Of a stretch of 64,000 bases of DNA, positions 38,992-64,000 are shown piece by piece (the first letter of the stretch is position 1; every line of letters starts with the position of its first letter). The stretch comes from Phoronis australis (Eukaryota; Phoronida; Phoronidae). A program made the position numbers and the translations under genes. The stretch lies in contig NMRA01000259.1 in the NCBI GenBank assembly GCA_002633005.1, positions 461,181 to 525,180 on the forward strand, written 5' to 3'. The notes under the pieces were generated by a model. It had not been told where the DNA came from and searched no databases. It saw nothing but the letters and a program-made list of their open reading frames with translations.

Positions 38992-41900
38992 TGGTCTCGT
39001 GATCTGCTTACTGCGTTTGCATAACGTTCAAGTAAGGAAATGATACATAACAGCGCACATACTCGGTGGTGATGGCCGACTGTGAGGTATTGAGTTACTG
39101 GTTATATTCAGTTTTTGGTAAATCAAGTATGATTTTTCAGACTTCTTTCATATTTAAGTCATGGGCTATTGCTTTTGGCATATAATCACAGGGCATTAGT
39201 TAGCTATTTCGAATATGGTTGAACAAATTATGTATTCTTTTTATTGATTTTGTCTAATCAGACAAGTGACATTTATCTCAATAGGCTGATCTGTACACAA
39301 CATTGCGTTGCAACACTACCTGACTTGAGCGCATTCTAAAAATTGTTCATGCCGTTAACTCGAACACACTCGGGAACGGATCAGAATCTGTGCATCATAA
39401 GCTTATACACAGCTGTGTTACTGTGCCAAAGTGCTGTTGTCGTAGTGCGCACTTTTGAGAGTAATTTAAAAATTATCGAGGTTCTTGCCAGGTGAGTTGG
39501 GTGCATTTGTGTCACATTAGGTTATGAGTATGGTTATATAAATTAATATAATAGGTATTTATTGTTTGTTTGACTTTGGGAAATGATGTGAACTATGATG
39601 TTGTTTTGTGGTAACAGAACGGATGTTTTTGTAGTTGAGACGGAACTTCTCATGTTTTTTTGTTCCTTAATGTACCCCTTGCTGACAAGTAAACAATCTC
39701 GTTTTGTTTTCTAAGTCATAATTTTCATGTCATTATGGACATTCCAAATTCCATAGTGAGATGTTTGAGGAGGTTAGTGTGATTCTCGCTTTTGACAAAT
39801 TGTAACTGTTTATCTGTGACTTTTTAACGTATCTCAGACATTGTTTCTCAGATTCCACAGAAGTCGTGTTGTTGTCTTCTTCAGTTTCTTCCTCAAGAAT
39901 ATTTATTAAAAAATTTCAGAAGTAGAATCTCTATTACCTGGCCACTTTAAAAAACAGCAACTCCCACTTGCAAAAGTTGGCTTTTTTGCAGGTGCTTGCA
40001 CAAACACAAGTTTCAAATGTTACCATTCAAAGTTTCCGTGTCTTTGTTTAAATTTTCAGATTTCCTTGATGAAGGAAATCTTCGAAACTGAGAATTTTGA
40101 GTTGCTGTTTCTAGTATAACAGGTGGCTCCAGGATTGTTAAGTTTAATGACTAACACCAGGCACTGCAGTGGTGAATAGTCTTGCGTCGGTGCTAAGACG
40201 ACAGAGAGAAATGCGAGACTGTTGAAGTCAGTGTATGTTAAAGACTCACACAGCGCCAGTTGGGTCATACTGAAATCTCAAAGTTGAATGCAGCAAGTTA
40301 GCTAGAATTAATCTTTCTGTTGAAGCAGTTAATACCGGTAAATGATTTTTTTCACACGTAACGAGGAATACTTATTTACCGTATTAAAAAAATTCAAAGA
40401 CAGCGCTGCGTGGGGCTTCGAGGTTCCAAGAGTTTTGTTGTGAAATACGTGATGTTCGAAGGTTTTCGCTTACCTATGCTCACATAAGTTTTGCCATATG
40501 GTTAATGTGATTTTATTGTGTAGTCGTCACTATTTTACTTGGACGAAATAGATTTGGTAGCAAGCAAAAATTCTGTAATAAGCAAAAAAAGTGAAAATGT
40601 GTAATTAAAAGTTAGCGTTGGCCTTCCGACGTTATCGTAAGCTTAGTTTTGTTTTGTTTCATGGTTGAATTCTCACCTTGTTTTTTAAGTAACCGTTTTT
40701 TGAAATGCCAATGTAGTTAATGGTTCTTAGAAATGTTCAATGCCATGTTTGAGCGAAGCTGTAGTATTGAAGAAAATTTGTTTGAATAGTATTAGTTGGC
40801 ACCCCGTAATTTTATTTAAGTTACATGATTGTTTTAATTATGCATTTTTGTAGCTGGATCACATGAGCATGTATTGAATTTAAAACATTGCACAAAAATT
40901 AACGTTATCTGCACATGTTTGTTTGATAGGACATCATGTGGCAGGTGTTACTGACAACTGTTTCATTTTCAGTGAACAGAAAAGGAGGAAAAGCTTGTTT
41001 GTGACGTGTTAAAACGTTTCTGCTAAGGTATTTTGCTTTCACACAATGAATTTCAAATGTTAAACTTTTAAAACAAAGCATTTTTAAAAGTTTGCTTTTA
41101 GACAATATTTTTATAATCTTTTCAAATGATTCTGTTCTAGATGAAACATTTTAAAACACTTGTGCGAGTCCAGCTTACGTTTTTAAACGAATCTGTGTTT
41201 GATAAATCTCAAGTTCATCTAGTGGTTAGGTGATGATGTTACTACACCCGATTAGATACTGGTTGTGCGATGGTGTCCAGAGAACTCTAGTCAAAAAATT
41301 ACTGGCCTTGGGCCATAACCATAGTGTTTAGGTTGATATTACATTTCAAGTCAGAATATTTATGTCCACTGACTATTTCTGTCTCAACACATGAGTAGTC
41401 TACTTAGTTATGTCAGGGATAATGTTGATGTCAATCCATGTCACTGTAGGAGTACAGAAGTTGGGTTGGTAGTCCGTATTTAGTAACTTAGGAATCTAAT
41501 TTCCACAGAAGTGCTTCTGAATTTGGGTTCATTTTGCTGTGTTTCAATCTGCATTCCAGCAAACGAATTTTAGGCAGCTAACATTAACCCCCGGTCCATT
41601 ATAGAGAAGCATTTATTTTGCCTATTGTTATATACTTTATCGTTATTTACTTGTGACACCCATCCTGATATATGCTGTGCTTGTTTGTTTTAGTGTGACT
41701 GTAGGTTTGTGTTAATCACTGCACAATGATTGTTATTAATAAAGCGTGCTAGAACAAAACAATTGTGAATCTGTTAACAGCAATAACAGTACAACTTGCA
41801 CAAGACGGATCCAAACGGACCGAGAGATTTCTTCGAACTGTGGCAAGACTCAATTTATCTGAGGGGTACACTGCTCGGATTAGAACAACCGAACAGCTGA

Positions 41901-44900
41901 ACTTAGTCAAAGTTGACTCTGAGTGTAAATCTGACTTACACGTATCCGACTCGGGCGTGTTTTACTGTGCATTACTTGCTCAGCACTGCATGACATACGC
42001 TCCACACACTCACACAGTGCACAACTGGAAGGGAGAAACCTTGCCCTCTTGCAAATCCTAAAGCGTCTCCTGGTATCTTCTAATTCGACTTTTGACATAA
42101 ATTCTTAACGTTTTTTTCAGTCACACATGGCACCATTTTCCAAAAAAAAAGTTTGGAATCTTCAGACAGGGTTTAGGATGTAGGGAAGCATGTAGGTGGC
42201 CATGATTATATTAGGTGAGGTGGCATGGAAGTAGTTCAATGAAGAATACCTGCAACTTTAATGTTATCTGTAATTAGAACGCGTCCTCTTATAGAAACAA
42301 AACGAGGTTTTTTACCTTGAAACAAAAACCAAACAACAGTTTTTCACAGAGGGCGCCACATGGCTTGTGATGAACCTCTACACCGTAGTGCCATCATGAA
42401 GGACGGTGTGCAAAGCAATAGCACTGTTGAAAACATTGCAAGCGAAAAGGAGAAATCCGCACTCTTAACAATATAATATTGTATTGCATCATGAATTTAC
42501 AATAATTCGAAGTACTGAACAACAACTAGACAGTTGGAAAGTGAAACACCAGATCGTGAGACATACATAAAGTGGTCCCAATTGCCTAGTCTACCTACAG
42601 ACGCCAGAATACATCCTCGAAGCTTTGAAAAGTGGCTTGAGGAGTGATCTCCCCTCATCTACATAATTTTTTATGAACTAAAATGCAGCACAGCAATCAT
42701 TAATAAGAAGTCACTTCTGTGGAAATATTCGAACAGATGCACACCAAAGCAAAACAAAATGAAGTAAAGGCAACGTTATTTCACTTATTCAGCACATAAT
42801 ACAGAAGAAATGTGCAATTTTACCAGGTACATCAAAATCTCACCAATTTAGAACACAATATGGCCGACAAGTAAGACTTTAATAATGTCATTTTTTCCCA
42901 TAAAACGCCAAATTCGATGCCCTTTTCACGGTAATATTTTGTACCACCGAGAAAAGTTGAAAAATTGAGACCTTTCAAGGAAATATTGGAAACCATTGAA
43001 AAATGAAAAAAGGGTAATTATAGCAACCATTTTTGTTTAAGATTTTGAGATTTTACATGTCAAATTGCTCAGTTATGAAATTGTGCACCGTGACAGTTGC
43101 CACTAAACAACATTGTAACTTACTGATTACTTGTCTCTATGAAGTTGACCTATGGAAATTTTTAATATTTATTTTTGTGCGAAATGAATGATGAATTATC
43201 GTAACATTCACTACTAGCTTGAATTCGCCACTGTGCTTGAAAATGACGGGTTGTGTCCAAACTTAAGATTCTGCATGTTTGGAACGTGCACTTTCACGTT
43301 TGAGTTATTAAAATTGATGCTAAAACAAGGCATTGTTTTCCCAAACAACAATGCACAACAATAATTTTCTGCAGCACCACCAAAATGTGCAATAGTTAAT
43401 TGATTGTGACATCACAAACTGATCTACTATCTTTAGCCTTACTACTCTTGGTAAGATCAGAACAAAGCGTTTCAAAAAGGACCCTACTTGAAGCAGTGTA
43501 CTTTATGTTGGCAATACCCTGCAATTACAAGACATTATAAAAGCCTATAAATGGCTGAGTTATGTTTTACTAAATGCTCAACATGTCCTCCTCCTCTTGC
43601 TCTATGAGCAATATTGATATTCTTTTTTGAGGCATCACAGATCTAGCAATCTAAAATTGAATCCAAGTTTCAGAAACGCCACACATTACACGAGCAATAT
43701 TGATATATTTAGAAGAAACAAATCTAAAATAAGGTTCAAATTTTTGAAACTGTCTATATTTGGTTTAAAAAAAACAGACCGCACGAGAACACCAGAATAC
43801 CACATAACAGCATGACGAAGTATTTTTGATTTTCACAGTGGCAATGCGACTCCTTTGTCGTGCAACTTTAAAATATATACGCGTCAAAAGCGGAGTGAAA
43901 GTCTGAAGAGAATTACACAGAGATTACGTGGCAGTCAGTACTGAACTTGCCTGACCCTTGCATTTGAAGCCATGTTACAAAGTACAACTTACACTTCTAT
44001 AAATAAGCACATGGAAGTCGTCGTGGCTGAGTCAACTGAAGACAAATGACACTGGTAAATAAATGACTCGGCTGACGACTAAAGCATGAATGATAAACGC
44101 AATATTGCAAATAATTCACATGATAAACTTGAGTTAATTATACAATTGTAATAACAACTTACAATATGTACAGATTTCCATTGAAATACATTACACAAGC
44201 TACAAAAGCTACCTATTCATACGACTAACAAGCATGCGAAACGGCACTTTACTTCCACACACGCATTTAAAATTGACGCACCTACGCTCTAAATCTAGTA
44301 TCTTAACTTACTTCCAACAACCTGTACAAAACTTTTACATGATTTTAATAACAGTTCAACTTTGCTGGACTCACCTGATTACACGACTAATTAACGAAAA
44401 CTGGCGCAAGTGCTTCCACTGCATCACTGTTCTACAGCCAATGGGAACTTGATAGAAAAAAGAACTTTATAATATAAAATAAATACGAATTCAAGTGCTC
44501 AATACTGCTCTAAATAACGAATTACTGTACATCCAATAGCTGTCACAGATGGACATAAGTATGTCCTTGACTATTTGTTCACTGCTGGCCGTCAATAAAA
44601 ACACACTGACATTTGGAGAAGACTAGATAATCGGCGCCACTTTTGAAAATGAGCAGCCGTGTTATGCCTAATATACTCTAAACCAATACCTAAAAATGTA
44701 ACCGCAGTACACACACCTTAAAAACACTGTTCGGATTATCCCCAAACTCCTCAGGTAAAAACACCAGATAAAGATGCCTCGCATTTTTTCATTTAGTTTC
44801 AACACAGTATATGCGACCTACTGACGCATGTTGCAGGCTAATGAGTACAATACAAAGTTGTCTCCAAGACAACAGTTCAATGTGTAAATGCAACTCAATG

Positions 44901-45908
44901 AGCCAACTTGATTGAGAATTCTGAATTATTAATTCTTAAGGATATTGTTAATGAACTACTGACTAAAAGGACCTCTGTTGACCATTTTCCTTACACATTC
45001 CATAGAGAAGAGAACGTAGTCAGGTCCACCGAAGGGAAAATATGCTGTCACTCGCATAGCACAGGTTAAAGGTAATTTTCAAGGAAAGAAGACAAATACC
45101 GACAAACCATTCAGTTTTATTCACTGGCACAGCAAATAAAATCCTCAAGTCAACCAGAGTTGCTAAAAAGCTCACCCATTACGTAAACAGTCTTCCTGAA
45201 AAGTGTCCTTCATCAGTCTAAATACCAAACAGGTTCTATTCGTATACCAATGTTATGCAAGCAAAATGCCGCCCACTTGTTTCAAACTTGGTCAGATTAC
45301 TACCTCCGCAATGTTGGACAATGGTATACAGAATCAACATTCCGTTTATGTCCCAACCCAGATGACCGCTACCAATGACATCATCACAATCAGACGTCTG
45401 CCAACAGGTCCCAGCAGGCATCATTCTGGCACAGGGCCAACGTTCTACTGTAACCAACTCAAATAGCAATACCACTTCCTATCCACTGCTAAACATCTGT
45501 TAAAGGGCAACTAAACTGAGAAGCAAAGTGAGTCACAATCAACATGTGTTGACTACAGATCAGGAGACTCTCCACTATCCCTCACTAGTGGTGGTACAAA
45601 TTAAACAGCTTCCTTCTTTTATCAGGCAAGTTGATCCAGTATCCATTAACACTATGAAAATCCTCCGATAATAATGAGGTCAGCCAATAATTTTTAAGAA
45701 CCAGGCGAAGTTTTGCCCATCAAACTAAAATTATTCCGAAAGCTTCCAAGTCAAATAGCTCCCTTCCTGAACTTCTGGCACTCACAATAACACATTTCAC
45801 AAGTTTCGTCGCTGAAACATTTCAGGAAATCCTTCTCCATGGAGGTTGTCACTCACGCCCTGACCAGGGGTCACTCTATTCTGACCAAAGACTAATCCCT
45901 AGTACCAT
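38992..45908. other. Convergent intergenic region between BCAT and ARHGAP39
   Basis: No coding exon recognised in 6.9 kb. The left part is T-rich and the right part A-rich, as expected for two facing 3' UTRs. AATAAA at 41738-41743 could end BCAT, which would give a ~2.7-kb 3' UTR. TTTATT at 45116-45121 could end ARHGAP39 on the minus strand. Both are tentative. Confidence 0.45.
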
Positions 45909-58372
<12,464 letters not shown>

Positions 58373-58489
58373 CTAAAGCAAAAGGAACGTACACATTTTA
58401 TCACCACACACTAAAAAGACTTAACTTCAAAACTACTGAAACTTAAAACACCTTGCAGTCAACTAAGGGCTAAATGAGGCTTACCAATN

Positions 58490-58778
58490 GGTGCGGTACA
58501 TCCGACTTGTCCTCACGTGGAAAGCTGTCTCGCCGCGCAAGACTGCCGGGTAACGTTTGCTCCCCACGGGAGGTCTTCGCGTGACGATGTGCCCGTGGCG
58601 ACTCACCAAGCCTCGGTGGCGTGTCCAGGGGTACATGCTGGATACGCGGCGAGTCTGTCTGACGTCCGGGTGGCGTCTCTGTTGATGCATCCGCATGCTG
58701 CCGGTGGCGGTCGCCATTGAGAAAATGGTCTACTCTGTCGTACCGCCCACTTCCCTGGCTACTGGTTTTAAAGTGGCC
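58490..58778 (-). pseudogene. Second partial copy of the start of the ARHGAP39 large exon
   Basis: Repeats the first 289 nt of the exon, with its acceptor (TTGCTTTAG), then stops at the N with no donor. Likely an assembly duplicate rather than a real exon. It must not be joined into the gene model twice. Confidence 0.8.
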
Positions 58779-58882
58779 CTAAAGCAAAAGGAACGTACAT
58801 GTTTTATCACCACGCACTAAAAAGACTTAACTTCAAAACTACTGAAACTTAAAACACCTACGGTTAAATGAGGCTTACCAAT

Positions 58883-61800
58883 CAAAAAAGAAGTCAACAA
58901 TATAGCTAAATAAAACAACTCAATAATATCATTGACGGCCTGTAACTGGTTAATCAAATAAGCTCCACATCCATGAAAGGAAGACATTGTTCTGAAGCCC
59001 TGCGACTCTTACATGGACATACCACTCTTGAAAACCAAGAAATGTCACCAACAACAAGTAAAACATGGGCCTAAGCAGACCTAAGTTAATAAATAGGCAA
59101 TTTTACGCAGTCTCTGGCTACGATAAGTGCTTACATTTTCGAGAACAGCAAAAGGCCAACTATTCCTATAGCTCATCCTCTTCAACTGACTCCAAGAATG
59201 AGCCGACTCTAACGAGGATGGCTGATTCAGAAACAGTAAGACGTTATCCTTAGATAAGATGGTCAGATTGTGGCCTGAATTAGACGGCGCTATCTGGAAC
59301 AGAAGCTTCGGCCTGCTGGTAGCTAAAAGGACTGACCACCACACAGAGAACTGGAACAGGGCTGCGGTGGAGACTGCCTGAGGATAAACAACCTTTTTGT
59401 GTCTTGACTTCAAGCAAAACACCTCAAAACACTAGAACGACCTAAGCAAAATTGAAGGCGCAACTGGTGATATCAATGCACACATAATCCAACCTGTGCC
59501 TTCCACAGCATATAATGCCATGGCCAGTAGAAAACTTATTAAATGCATTTTCTTAAATGCTCAATACCAACATTATACTGCATATTTTCAAATCCTCCAT
59601 AGCCACAGATGGTGCACGAAGAAAGTCTTCCATCATTTTTAACCATGGAAACCGCTGGGTTTCTGACTACTTTTACAGATTTTAAAGAATGCTTGTGCCC
59701 TCCAAAGCAGATTTATGAAACTTGCAAGGGACACAAACGTTTTCGATCGCGTCACTTTTGTCTCGGCTGATACTGAAAAATTTGTTTTTTTTTTCAATAC
59801 TTTGTATCCTATAGAAACTGAGATGCACACAATTTTTCTGTTGTGAAGCGAGATGTCTCTGAAGACTAGGTTCGTTGGATCTACATTTCTTGTTATGACC
59901 GCAACATAACCAAAGTTTTCATCCATCTGAATTTAAACAGAATGGCAGGTAAGAACACTTAACAAGCCCCATGAGGAAACACAAAAATATACCAAACAAA
60001 ATTTTGCCATTGTCTCGCTACTGTTTCCGACAGTCTGAGCTATCTAGCAACATTCTGCAGATGCGCTTACTGAAGTTGACATTCTCTAAGTCTGTCTTCA
60101 CGGAATTCCTAGGTTTCATTTTGGCCCAATAAATTAGTATCCGCTGACTTTACAATGTCAGGCCATTACGTAGAGCTGACAAAGAGTAGATAACAAGGAC
60201 TGTGTTGAGTAGACCTATGGCACTAGCTCGCACTTTTGACAAAACAACTTAGCTTATATAACATAAACAATGAATTGTGCTCCATAATTTGTAAAATTCA
60301 ATCCCAGGATTCAACATTCTAACCTCACTGGTTAATCACTTCAATGGCCGCTAGTTTGTGCGGTCAAAATAGTAGGGTCTCGCGAAACATTCAAATTTCA
60401 CTCTTGTGACTTAGCGTGTTCTTCCATTTCTTGCAAGAACCTTGGTTTATGGAACACTACCCATCAGTGTATGTATAAGACCATAAAACATTCATTCCTA
60501 CTGCTAGATAGCATATATATTAGTAAACCAGACAACTGCTGGGAATCTGCTTGACATTTTGGCTATCAGATAAATCTTTCATCCTTTGCAACCACACAGG
60601 TTATGTTACCATGGGCAACCGTTGCTAAACAAAATCACCACAGGGGTATTCCAAGATATGGTCTCACAGAAGCTAATAAGAGAGCCTCTTATAGGGTGTG
60701 ATCAGGAATTGCTCGTTATTGCGTTATTGCTTTCCCTTGAAAACAATGGTTAGGTTTCTGGTTAATTATGTAATCTCATTAGTGAAATATTATAACTTAT
60801 TTTAACTTCTCCAATCAGCTCTATTCAAGAGATACATGACATATCAATTTAATTTCGTTTAATTACTGAACCCAAGCTTAAAAGTAATAACTTCTAATTA
60901 TCAATCAAGTGAGCAAGCATTAGAATGAATGCTCACTTGTAATGAGCAACTAATATAAATCTTTTAATAAGTTACGTCAATCGTAAATTGGAAAATTAGA
61001 TAATTTGAATGTTAATCAATGTGATTAGTCAGTAAGATCCCTAAGAGAAATAGAAGTGATAAAATGACGCTACACATCTGAGCATCGGTTATAACAGTCC
61101 TGTACGTGCCCCACTCCCTCGCCATTGATGAACGTGGCCACGGCTACGTTCAATAATTCATGAAACAGGGCTGCAATGATCAATACAATGACTGTCCCTT
61201 GTGTAAGGTCAAAGGTTAGTGACTCTGAATGTAAACAAAACTACAGTACATATACCACAGACTAACAGGAATGAGAGAGGCTCAGTAGGCCCGTCCTGAA
61301 ATAGCGCAGCACCACTTTCATTCTAATGTATTTATCCACAATGCAACACACATGTCAAGCACTTGCCCAGCTTTTTAAGTGCAAATGCGCAAGTCATTAT
61401 CTCATATCGTATTCATTTTGTAATTTATCACTGTAATACAGCAAACTTGTATAATTGCATTAAGAGTTGTAGTGCTGACACAAAGAAATTGACAAAAACG
61501 GTGGATATCAGTATTGGATGTGGTCTTATGTTGTTAAATAGGACCTTAGTAAACTACCTCAACTTTAAGTCAAATATCAAAAAAATATGCTTTGTCAACC
61601 ATTAAAAAAATATATTTTCTGAACGGAGAAAAAAGATCAAGGATTCTAAGAATATGCTTCTTACTACTGTGTCTTTGTTATTGTCATGTGACGTTATTAA
61701 GTCAAATTTTCCTATGCAAGAAAGGTACATTCATAGCAAAACAACCCCCAGCTGATTTTACTAAAACCTTTTTAAATGATTCATTGTCATATTCCAGGAA

Positions 61801-64000
61801 ATTCTACTTATCACAAGTGTATCTTGGCTTTCCTATATTAAAACCAAGTAAGCCTAATTCATCTTAAGTTCATTTGCCCTATCGGTCCTTTACAGGTTAG
61901 CTGTCTTACTCCGAGTGGTTATGATCACGCTTATTATCATAATTTATGTCGAAACCATTAAGTGGATTACAATGTAATGATGATCTGTAAGCTGTGGACA
62001 CAATTACTCAGGGAGGATCTAGGCGTGACCTTGACCTCTACAAGAATGAAACTTAAGGATATTTCCAACCTCATTCACAAAAATTGGCCATTTTTACAAT
62101 ATTTCACTTGTGTCTAGCAAAATACCTTATCTTCATTCTCGGGGAACTTCAAATAAGAAATATATACTGCGTAGGGAGAAAAAAAAGATTTAGCAGAACT
62201 ACCTTGGAACCGCACAACCGCGTGGATATTTGTTTACCACTTATCCAAGGTCAAAGGTTAAAGGGCTTTCAAGTAAACCGAGTCTCCCGCCAGGTACAGA
62301 ACAGCTTCGGTATACCCTCAGTCCTTTCATTCACAAATTCGCCATAACATTGAACCAACGAGGTGTGGTTATGATAGAACGGTGCCGGGGAAAACGAAGA
62401 CGAAACGTAGTTTGATCCTAAGGGAGTTGTGCGTCTACATGCATACGATCGTTGACGTTGAAAACGAATGCTACGAGTTGCCTCAGGCCTCAATCTGGTC
62501 ATGAACACAGAAAGTTGTGAAAAGAGATAAATCCTCCCCCTTATTCCTTAATTCAATTATTAAGTTAACATTTCGATGTTTCGATTTCATGTTAACGAGT
62601 TACTTTAACCACCAACTCAATTTTTGTTATCCATTTCTTACTTGGTTTGGTATCAGTCTCCCAGCACGTGACGTGTACAGGCTATGAACTGTGACCTACT
62701 TTTCTAAGTAGGTCGTACAAATTGGCAGAAGTTGGCTGTGAAAGATAGGTCTATTTGAGGTTTTAATGATATTTAAGTTAGTTACGCACTGCAAAATTAG
62801 TTGACATTGCAAGAAAACATTGAAATAGGTGACATAGTTAAGGATTCTATAGGTTATGTATACCGAAAACAAGTTTTCACAGAATAATTAACCAAAGACT
62901 TAGAGATTTTCACGTGTCCCACTTTAATCGGCTTTTTCTCGACTTCGGGAAATCGACTTTATTTGAACTTAGGAACACGAGTTCTCGAAAATGGCTCGAT
63001 GGATTTCGCTGAAACTTCCCAAATTTAATATTTAGTCACCAATCTCAAAAACGCTGTTAGGATTTTTGATACAAAAGCTTAGTTTTTGTGTGATGTGGCA
63101 AAGACGAATACGACTTCAATTTTTTTACAAAAATACCTTAGGTTTTGCGAGTTTATTTGTCATAGAAACCAAACGAACAAACTAATCGAAAATTCCTAAC
63201 AGCGTTTTTGAGGTAATTGATGAAGTTTTCATTTAAAAAAGTTTCGTTAAAATCGACCGAGGGGTTATTTTGCTATGAAAGTACCTTTCTTAAAAATGAA
63301 ATTTTTACTTAAAAAGGTTTTTACATAAAAATAATAATAACAAATAAATACAAAAAGTATATTTATATTATTTCCTGGTCTTTGTTGTTTCAGAAAATAT
63401 ATACTTTTACTAGTTGACAAAGCTTAGTTTTTTTGATATACGAGTTAGAATAGAGGCCACTAAATAAGGTTTGAAATAACCTTAACTTTGAGGTGTCTCA
63501 TTGCCTAAATTTTAATTGACACTTACTAGTTAGTATAGGTCATAGTCTCATGCCACATGTAAACATCCACGAGTCATTCTTCAACATGTAAAAGGAATTT
63601 ACCAGCAGATGACTGCGTGCAAAATGCTTTCTAGCGCTATCATGGCTTACTCCAATTATTGTATTTTCACAATAAAGATTAAAAATACGAGTAAATCTCA
63701 AAACACATAAGCATCTTATTCCCCTTAATCTAAAGCACAAGAAATAAGCTAATTAAAAAATAACAGCATAACAGGGTAGCCTTTTGTAGACGAAGATTTT
63801 TTGTGAAAAAAGCGAGACCACGCAAGACCACGCAGAATCAGGCACAAAAAAGGGGAGTGTTCCCTGAGTATGCTCAAGACCTTACTGGCATGCCTCAACA
63901 AAATGGCTGCCAGTGAACTGATTGGCCAAAGAGGTTGGAGCCTTGAATTATGGATAGGAATTAATTTTAAATTTTTTGCTCAATAAGCGGAGATTTATAG
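58883..64000. other. Probable upstream intron of ARHGAP39
   Basis: No WW-domain exon or any other recognised coding exon on either strand. It contains an imperfect foldback at ~62995-63263. ORFs of 60-113 codons here show no family resemblance. Confidence 0.5.
62995..63263. mobile_element. Imperfect foldback element
   Basis: CTCAAAAACGCTGTTAGGAT (left) faces ATTCCTAACAGCGTTTTTGA (right), and CTCGATGGATTTCGCTGAAA faces TTTCGTTAAAATCGACCGAG. Arms are ~75 bp with a ~110-bp centre. Confidence 0.6.

Noticed and set aside
41765-42061. 98-codon ORF with SDSGVFYCALL, like the end of an immunoglobulin V domain
   Set aside because: No preceding conserved Cys/Trp framework, no splice context and no second domain; a chance match in an intergenic region is more likely.
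59639-59926. Minus-strand ORF beginning MDENFGYVAVITRNVDPTN after TTCAG, as a possible upstream ARHGAP39 exon
   Set aside because: No WW or other ARHGAP39 similarity, no good donor in phase, and low-complexity Lys run; not supported.

Overview
The window is a piece of an animal nuclear genome. Genes are split into many short exons with GT-AG introns of about 0.1 to 5 kb, and dispersed repeats, minisatellites and assembly gaps (runs of N) lie between them. The proteins match vertebrate orthologues well, but the linkers and repeat families do not look vertebrate. An invertebrate, probably marine (deuterostome or lophotrochozoan), fits best; the sequence alone does not fix the species. There is no bacterial or plasmid content and no CRISPR array.

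Layout. (1) 1-974, plus strand: 3' end of H6PD, with the end of the glucose-6-phosphate dehydrogenase part and the whole 6-phosphogluconolactonase domain. (2) 4156-23476, minus strand: a complete 19-exon PAXIP1 (PTIP) gene. Its exons sum to 3132 nt, an exact open frame of 1043 residues with six BRCT domains. (3) 23625-38991, plus strand: a complete 11-exon branched-chain aminotransferase gene (BCAT, 392 residues) with a mitochondrial-type presequence, the PLP-lysine region and the CXXC redox pair. (4) 45909-58372, minus strand: the last nine coding exons (1021 residues) of ARHGAP39 (Vilse/CrGAP), with a disordered linker, MyTH4 and RhoGAP domains. Its WW-domain 5' exons are not in the window. 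The right end (58.9-64 kb) is probably its upstream intron.

PAXIP1 and BCAT are head to head with only 148 bp between start codons, so they very likely share a bidirectional promoter. H6PD/PAXIP1 and BCAT/ARHGAP39 are tail to tail. The four genes have unrelated jobs (ER pentose-phosphate steps, chromatin and DNA damage, mitochondrial amino-acid catabolism, Rac/Cdc42 control in cell guidance) and form no pathway.

The most unusual signal is in the noncoding DNA. Three separate tandem arrays are phased exactly to splice sites of real exons: an 85-bp unit at the 5' splice site of PAXIP1 exon 10, a 56-bp unit at the 3' splice site of PAXIP1 exon 4, and a 43-bp unit at a 5' splice site of ARHGAP39. 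Each repeats splice-site-like sequence into the intron. Other structure includes a 31-bp minisatellite with a 4-unit higher-order period, a 20-bp minisatellite with an internal palindrome, several foldback/MITE-like elements (one nested in another), tRNA-derived SINE heads, and a 400-bp near-identical duplication joined by a single N that looks like two haplotypes assembled in tandem.
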